NCBI GenBank assembly: GCA_017554605.1
Contig: JAFZIA010000017.1
Span: 1-49,730 of the forward strand
DNA from: Bacteroidaceae bacterium
GTDB taxonomy: Bacteria > Bacteroidota > Bacteroidia > Bacteroidales > Bacteroidaceae
Direction: 5' to 3'
Length of the DNA stretch: 49,730 nucleotides
In this document: positions 45,146 through 49,730 of the stretch, piece by piece
How the letters are laid out: each line of letters opens with the position of its first letter
How positions within the stretch are numbered: the first letter of the stretch is position 1
Made by a program: the position numbers and the translations under genes
Notes under the pieces: model-generated
Database searches by the model: none
The model's input: the letters and a program-made list of their open reading frames with translations, nothing else
Told to the model about the DNA's origin: nothing

Positions 45146-47206
45146 CTATTTAATCTCCATCTCATCGAACAGATAGTGCGCACCGCCTATCTTGTCCATC
45201 ACAAAAAGCACATAGCGTATATCCACCGAGATGTTACGGCAAATAGTGGGGTCGAACTCAATGTCACTCATTGTAGAGCGCCACGTGCGGTCGAAATTTA
45301 TGCCCACAAGCTCACCCTTGGCATTGAGCACCGGAGAACCCGAGTTTCCGCCCGAGGTGTGGTTCGATGCCTGGAAGCACACAGGCACAGTCCTGCGTCC
45401 GTTCACCTCCACGGCCCAACGCCCATAGTCCTTGGCCGCATAGATGTCACGCAACGTCTGCGGAATGTCATAGTCATAAATCTCGGGGTTGTCCTTTGCT
45501 ATTATTCCGTCGAGCGTGGTGAGGTGAGTATGGTACTCTCCGTCGGCATTCTCGTAGCCGGTAACATTTCCGTAGGCCACACGCAGGGTGAAATTGGCAT
45601 CGGGGTAGAATGCACGCTCGCTATCCCACTCGCGCAGAGCCTTCATATAAGTGCGGTACCACTTTTCAATCTCGGGCACGTTGCTTATGTTCCTGTATGC
45701 ATAGTTGCGCGCATCGGCAGCCACAGGCGCAAACAGGCGCACAAAGCCCACAAGCTCGTCGGCAAGAATCTCCTCGGCTGTGAGCGGAGTATCGCCAAGC
45801 AGCCTCGTCGATGCAAAGATACGGTCGACATACTCCTTTACCGAGCCGCAGGAGTCAACGGCACGGAGCAGCGGCTGGGGAATGCGCGAGTTTTCCATAC
45901 GCTCCATAAATTCCCCGAGAAGAGTGATTGCAATCTCGTGATCAATCTCACGGTTATAGTTCTTGAGGAGCGACTGCCGAAGTGCGGCAATATCGTCACT
46001 GTCGGCACCACCATTGATGAAGCTGTTGGCAATATTGTTCAGGCGCACCGCTATCGTATAAGCCTCTATCGCACCCACCGACTCATAGAAAAGTTCACGC
46101 GCGAAATACGAGGGAACAACCTTTTTATATGCAGCGTGCATCGAGTCGAGCAGCGTCGCATACTGCGGCTTGTCGGCAGCCCACGCCGCAAACTCGCGCT
46201 CATACTGTTGCTTCTTCTCTATTGTGCGCAGACGTCCGAGCCCAAGGCTCTCGCCCTGCCACTTTTTCCAGGCGTTGGCTATCGACGCGTGCTTTGCCGC
46301 GTATGCAATGCGCACTGCTGCATCCTTGGCCTGCGCCGCCGATATTATCTCCAGTCGCTGTGTGCGCAGTGCTATCTTGGCAGGATTGGAGACATTCGCC
46401 ACATAATCAACCGCATCGGATATTACATACTCCTGCGTGTTTCCAGGGAAGCCGTATATCATAGTAAAATCGCCCTCATTCACACCCTTGGTCGAAATTT
46501 TGAAGTGACGTTTGGGGCGATAAGGAACATTCTGTGGCGAATAGTCGGCAGGTTCGTTGTCGGCATTGGCATAAACGCGGAAAACCGAAAAATCGCCAGT
46601 GTGTCGGGGCCACATCCAGTTATCGGTATCTCCACCAAACTTTCCTATAGACGAAGGAGGAGCACCCACCAAACGAACATCGCGGAACGTCTGATAGACA
46701 AACAGATAATGCTGATTACCATAATACATAGGTTCAATCTCGGCACGATAGCCCGCTCCGTTGCTCTCGGCAGCGATTATATCCTCCTCGCTCTCGCCCG
46801 CCGCAATACGCTCTGTAACATCCTCCATCTTCACAAGCAGGGTTATTGTAAGCCCTGGAACAGGCAGCTCCTCGTCCATCGACTTTGCCCAATATCCGTA
46901 TGTAAGATAATCGTGCTCCACCGAGGAGAGCTTCTGTATCGAACCGTATCCGCAATGATGGTTGGTGAGCAGCAGTCCCTTGTCCGATACAAACTCACCC
47001 GTACAACCACCGCCAAACTGCATCACAGCGTCCTTGAGCGATGCCTTTTCGGTAGAATAAATGTCAGAAGCATTCAAACGGAAACCCATACTGCGCATAT
47101 TCTTGATACGCTGCTTAATCAAACTCGGAAGCCACATACCCTCATCGGCAACAGCGGTACAGAGAGTAAAACAGGCAACAACGCCCAACAGTAGTCTTTT
47201 AATCAT
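45146..47206 (-). CDS. dpp11: S46 family dipeptidyl-peptidase, DPP11-type
   Basis: A 686-aa periplasmic serine exopeptidase that removes dipeptides from oligopeptides. Signal peptide 1-20 (MIKRLLLGVVACFTLCTAVA). Catalytic triad: H84 in TNHHCGYG, D205 in RHTGDFSVF, S622 in GGNSGSPV. The residue 18 after the serine, which separates DPP7 (Gly) from DPP11 (Arg) in Porphyromonas, is Arg640 in INFDRTW; this predicts preference for Asp or Glu at P1. It has a -7 box TATATTTG at 47247-47254. It supports amino-acid use from peptides, fitting the inferred peptide importer elsewhere in the window. Confidence 0.92.
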   Translation of the reverse strand: MIKRLLLGVVACFTLCTAVADEGMWLPSLIKQRIKNMRSMGFRLNASDIYSTEKASLKDAVMQFGGGCTGEFVSDKGLLLTNHHCGYGSIQKLSSVEHDYLTYGYWAKSMDEELPVPGLTITLLVKMEDVTERIAAGESEEDIIAAESNGAGYRAEIEPMYYGNQHYLFVYQTFRDVRLVGAPPSSIGKFGGDTDNWMWPRHTGDFSVFRVYANADNEPADYSPQNVPYRPKRHFKISTKGVNEGDFTMIYGFPGNTQEYVISDAVDYVANVSNPAKIALRTQRLEIISAAQAKDAAVRIAYAAKHASIANAWKKWQGESLGLGRLRTIEKKQQYEREFAAWAADKPQYATLLDSMHAAYKKVVPSYFARELFYESVGAIEAYTIAVRLNNIANSFINGGADSDDIAALRQSLLKNYNREIDHEIAITLLGEFMERMENSRIPQPLLRAVDSCGSVKEYVDRIFASTRLLGDTPLTAEEILADELVGFVRLFAPVAADARNYAYRNISNVPEIEKWYRTYMKALREWDSERAFYPDANFTLRVAYGNVTGYENADGEYHTHLTTLDGIIAKDNPEIYDYDIPQTLRDIYAAKDYGRWAVEVNGRRTVPVCFQASNHTSGGNSGSPVLNAKGELVGINFDRTWRSTMSDIEFDPTICRNISVDIRYVLFVMDKIGGAHYLFDEMEIK

Positions 47207-47246
47207 AATTCCTTATATATTGTTTAAGAAGCTGATAATTTCGTTG

Positions 47247-47254
47247 CAAATATA
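47247..47254 (-). promoter_or_regulatory. Promoter -7 element for dpp11
   Basis: Minus-strand TATATTTG then C, exact to TAnnTTTG, 40 bp before the ATG. It is the same octamer as at the SusCD operon (14596-14603). No clear -33. Confidence 0.5.
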
Positions 47255-47463
47255 CGAATATCCGAGCAAGGAAGTTTACACAAGCGAGTGGAAAAATTCA
47301 TTTTTACTCAACGAGCGCAGATAAATTTAGATAAAATCAAAGACCAAGCCCTGCTTGAATATTTTTCACAACGAATGTAACATATATTCAAAGCTACTTT
47401 TAAAATAAACGATGTTAACAACAATTAACACCACAAGAGAGGGGTAATTTGAACGATTATAGC

Positions 47464-47471
47464 TACCTTTG
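47464..47471 (+). promoter_or_regulatory. Promoter -7 element for the LRR protein
   Basis: TACCTTTG then C, identical to the tRNA-Gln -7 box, 28 bp before the ATG at 47500. The nearest TTTG (47448-47451) is only 12 bp upstream. Region 47207-47499 otherwise holds only AT-rich sequence. Confidence 0.5.
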
Positions 47472-47499
47472 CAAAAATTTTTAAAAACGCTTTAATTTT

Positions 47500-49497
47500 A
47501 TGAAAAAAATTACTTTTTTGCTATTGTTTACGTTTGTTTGTCTTGGCATTGCAAAAGGCAGCAACCTTACAATCACCACCACGACACGCTCCTTTTCCTA
47601 TGAGCAGCAGATTCACATAGAACCCAACGACGAAAAACACTTTTTCCCGGGTAGCACTGCACTAATCTCAGGCTACACTGTGTGCGGAATAGAGCAAACA
47701 GAGCTCTATTGGTCAAACCGACAATATCACAGCACATTCACATATTACCTTATACCCGAAGCAAAGAGTGATAAAATAGAATACATCTACTCGGACACAG
47801 AGTACAGCGTAGGCAGCAGCATCGAAGGCAGAACAATATTGGCACGAAGCGTAGCCTTCAACCTACCCTTTACCCCCTCAGCAACAAGCACCGCAGTTCA
47901 AGCCGAGAACACTTTCCACTACTCACCCCAGGGCATTGTGAACATCGTCACAGATTATCGTAATGTTTACGAAGAAAACTACGGCAAAGACTACGCAGGA
48001 ACACCGGTAGAAGGCGCTTACATTTATATGTATTGCGTGGAAAAACAGAGCGGACAGTGTGGCGAGAACGCATACTGGAAATACAATTCCGAGAGCGCAA
48101 CACTTACAATCTACGGCGAGGGAGCAACCGACAACTACAACCACCATTCCGACTCACCCTGGGACTATTTCAAAAATGATATTAAGAGAATAGAGATTGA
48201 GAGCGGAATTACAGCCATTGGAGACAATGCAATATGTTACTGCAACGAAGCTACAAGCATCGATATTCCCAATACCGTAACAAAGATAGGCTACCAAGGT
48301 ATTTACCAATTAATGAGCCTCCAAAGCCTCACAATCCCCAACAGCATAACAGAAGTAGGAGAATTCGCATTTGCCACTTGTACAAGCATAAAAGAGATTC
48401 ACATCCCCGCAAGCCTTACTTCAATTGGCACAAGTGCATTCGGAGGCTGCAACAGTTTGGAGACTATTACAGTAGACAGCAACAACCCCCGTTATAACAG
48501 CAATAACAATTGCAATGCAATTATAGAGACTGCTACAAATGCACTTATTGTAGGTTGCAAGAACACAGTAATCCCCGACAACGTAACAAAAATAGGCAAG
48601 CAGGCCTTTACACAGTTTGGAATTGGTCCCGTAGTACCAGGAGGCCCCACAAGCATAACAATACCTGCCGGTGTTACCGAGATTGACGACTATGCATTCG
48701 CTCAGTGCATCAACCTTGAAACTATAATATCACATATCCCTGCCGACAGACTGTTTACACCAGGCTACAACGCATTTGGTAGCCTGCACCCCAACTGCAC
48801 TCTATACGTTCCAGCAGGTGCAAAGGAGACATACGCAGCAACCGAGGGTTGGAACGTATTTACAAACATCGTAGAGATGATAGAAAACCCATTTGAGCTC
48901 ACCGTATCGGCAGCCAGATACGCAACACTATACTTGGATTACAATGCCATTATCCCCGAGGGCGTGGAGGTATATACAGCAAACACAGTAGACGGCAACC
49001 GCCTAATGATGGAGCAGGTAACAGGTGTTTTGCCCGCAAACACCGGTGTAATTGTGAGAGCAGAGCAAGGCACATACGCTTTTGAGCAAAGTTTTGAGAA
49101 TGCAGAAGAGATTGAAGGCAACCTGCTACGAGGTTCAGCCCAGGACGAGTATATCACTCCCGAGAAGAACCACAAATACTATGTTCTTTCGATTAAGAAC
49201 GGTGTTGTGGGAATGTACGAGGACGCGCTCAGCGGTGGCACATTCAAGAACAATGCTAACAAGGCATATCTGCAACTCAAACCCCAGCTTGGCATCTACG
49301 ACGAGGAGGTTGACACCGAGAACCCCGGAATGCAGCTCAGCAACAGCTACTACTTCGATTTCAGTGGTACAACAGCAATAGAACCCATTGTAACCGAGGT
49401 TAAGGACAATATCTACTACGACCTCAGCGGCCGTCGCGTGGATAATCCCACACGTGGCATTTACATTGTAAACGGTAAAAAGAGATTGATAAAGTAA
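47500..49497 (+). CDS. BspA-type leucine-rich-repeat secreted protein
   Basis: A 665-aa surface or secreted protein. Signal peptide about 1-20 (MKKITFLLLFTFVCLGIAKG). Residues about 225-465 contain BspA-type (LRR_5) repeats with the pattern TxIGxxAFxxCxxLxxIxIPxSV, such as VTKIGKQAFTQFG and VTEIDDYAFAQCINLETI. Following NLY-like segments form a beta-rich domain (TANTVDGNRLM, VLPANTGVIVRAEQG). The tail (YYDLSGRRVDNP ... GIYIVNGKK) resembles a type A sorting domain and closely matches the tail of the protein at 380. BspA proteins bind host or other bacterial surfaces in several Bacteroidales; here adhesion is an inference. Confidence 0.88.
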   Translation: MKKITFLLLFTFVCLGIAKGSNLTITTTTRSFSYEQQIHIEPNDEKHFFPGSTALISGYTVCGIEQTELYWSNRQYHSTFTYYLIPEAKSDKIEYIYSDTEYSVGSSIEGRTILARSVAFNLPFTPSATSTAVQAENTFHYSPQGIVNIVTDYRNVYEENYGKDYAGTPVEGAYIYMYCVEKQSGQCGENAYWKYNSESATLTIYGEGATDNYNHHSDSPWDYFKNDIKRIEIESGITAIGDNAICYCNEATSIDIPNTVTKIGYQGIYQLMSLQSLTIPNSITEVGEFAFATCTSIKEIHIPASLTSIGTSAFGGCNSLETITVDSNNPRYNSNNNCNAIIETATNALIVGCKNTVIPDNVTKIGKQAFTQFGIGPVVPGGPTSITIPAGVTEIDDYAFAQCINLETIISHIPADRLFTPGYNAFGSLHPNCTLYVPAGAKETYAATEGWNVFTNIVEMIENPFELTVSAARYATLYLDYNAIIPEGVEVYTANTVDGNRLMMEQVTGVLPANTGVIVRAEQGTYAFEQSFENAEEIEGNLLRGSAQDEYITPEKNHKYYVLSIKNGVVGMYEDALSGGTFKNNANKAYLQLKPQLGIYDEEVDTENPGMQLSNSYYFDFSGTTAIEPIVTEVKDNIYYDLSGRRVDNPTRGIYIVNGKKRLIK

Positions 49498-49519
49498 AAA
49501 ACTTACTATAATAGATTAC

Positions 49520-49560
49520 CCGCGAGCCTTTCGTCATTGAAAGGGCTCGCGGATTTTTTT
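49520..49560 (+). terminator. Terminator of the LRR gene
   Basis: CCGCGAGCC-TTTC / GAAA-GGGCTCGCGG stem with loop GTCATT and one unpaired G, then a run of T (49554-49561). It starts 22 bp after the stop codon. Confidence 0.85.
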
Positions 49561-49589
49561 TCGAACTCCTCAGTCACTACGCGTAAACC

Positions 49590-49617
49590 CGGCTCAGTAG
49601 AAATTTACTGTGGATAA
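49590..49617 (-). repeat. Composite element with DnaA-box-like half, inverted copy of 126-153
   Basis: Minus-strand TTATCCACA (a perfect DnaA box, 49609-49617), 8 bases, then CTACTGAGCCG. The + copy at 126-153 has TTACCCACA, 8 bases, CTACTGAGCCG. 21 of 28 positions agree, with identical spacing. Function unknown. Confidence 0.55.
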
Positions 49618-49684
49618 CAATTCTTTCAACCACCTTCCCGGTGTTATTTTACGGCTATTCTCTCGTTGTAGTATTTTCTTCTGC

Positions 49685-49709
49685 TTTCTTTTTTTGCGAA
49701 AAAAAGAAA
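49685..49709. repeat. T-run/A-run inverted repeat
   Basis: TTTC plus seven T, loop GCG, then seven A and GAAA. An 11-bp perfect hairpin near the window end, in a non-coding tail (49498-49730). It may be the end of a terminator or a dispersed element. Confidence 0.5.
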
Positions 49710-49730
49710 CAAAAAACCTTGCACAAAAGA

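Noticed and set aside
49609..49617. Origin of replication at the right end because of a perfect DnaA box
   Set aside because: A single box with no cluster and no replication genes around; dnaA-adjacent region is a better candidate.

Overview
The window is chromosomal DNA from a Bacteroidota bacterium, most likely order Bacteroidales. Evidence: a SusC/SusD outer-membrane importer with DUF4843 and PKD-like surface lipoproteins, TlpA-family proteins, an S46 dipeptidyl-peptidase, a BspA-type leucine-rich-repeat protein, C-terminal sorting-type tails ending in GIYIVNGKK-like motifs, and promoters of the Bacteroidota form TTTG-N(~20)-TAnnTTTG. I cannot name a genus from sequence alone.

Layout. (1) 1-2069: a secreted protein built of repeated Ig-like modules. 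(2) 2088-14568, minus strand: one tightly packed operon, read from 14568 down: a secreted protein resembling the N-terminal half of a TlpA protein, SusC, SusD, a DUF4843 lipoprotein, a PKD-like lipoprotein, then three TlpA-type proteins whose redox motifs run CGPC, CAPC, CKKS. It contains no glycoside hydrolase, and peptide uptake is the best guess. (3) 14829-17728, plus strand: a compact four-gene set for a 3-amino-3,6-dideoxy sugar nucleotide (acyltransferase, two tandem FdtA-like cupins, PLP aminotransferase). (4) 17771-19253: tRNA-Gln with its own promoter and terminator, then a THUMP-like methyltransferase. (5) 19267-25466, minus strand: a large secreted GH95 glycosidase, a DUF3109 protein and gpmI. 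(6) 25716-30925, plus strand: Nudix hydrolase, a long TPR protein and a plug-less outer-membrane barrel. (7) 31078-37357, plus strand: topA-aroK-speA-argB and a YgjP-like metalloprotease, almost without gaps. (8) 37369-42092, minus strand: folB, class II ribonucleotide reductase (nrdJ) and dnaA. (9) 42093-42955: a long non-coding region that may hold the replication origin. (10) 42956-45140, plus strand: dgt (dGTPase) overlapping a stand-alone nucleotidyltransferase-head protein. (11) 45146-47206, minus strand: a DPP11-type S46 peptidase. (12) 47500-49730: a BspA-like leucine-rich-repeat protein and its terminator.

How the genes fit together. Two themes stand out. One is peptide or nutrient handling at the envelope: the SusCD operon, DPP11, and three exported proteins with related C-terminal tails. 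The other is replication and nucleotide supply around dnaA: nrdJ makes dNTPs, Dgt removes dGTP, and folB supplies folate. The most unusual items are the graded series of TlpA paralogues (one truncated, one lacking the resolving cysteine) beside an importer; the FdtA pair in which one copy has Tyr where the other has the second active-site His; the dgt/nucleotidyltransferase overlap; repeated 14-mers at the nrdJ promoter; and a composite 28-bp element containing a DnaA-box-like half that recurs in opposite orientation at the two ends of the window. I saw no CRISPR array, insertion sequence, phage or known defence cluster.
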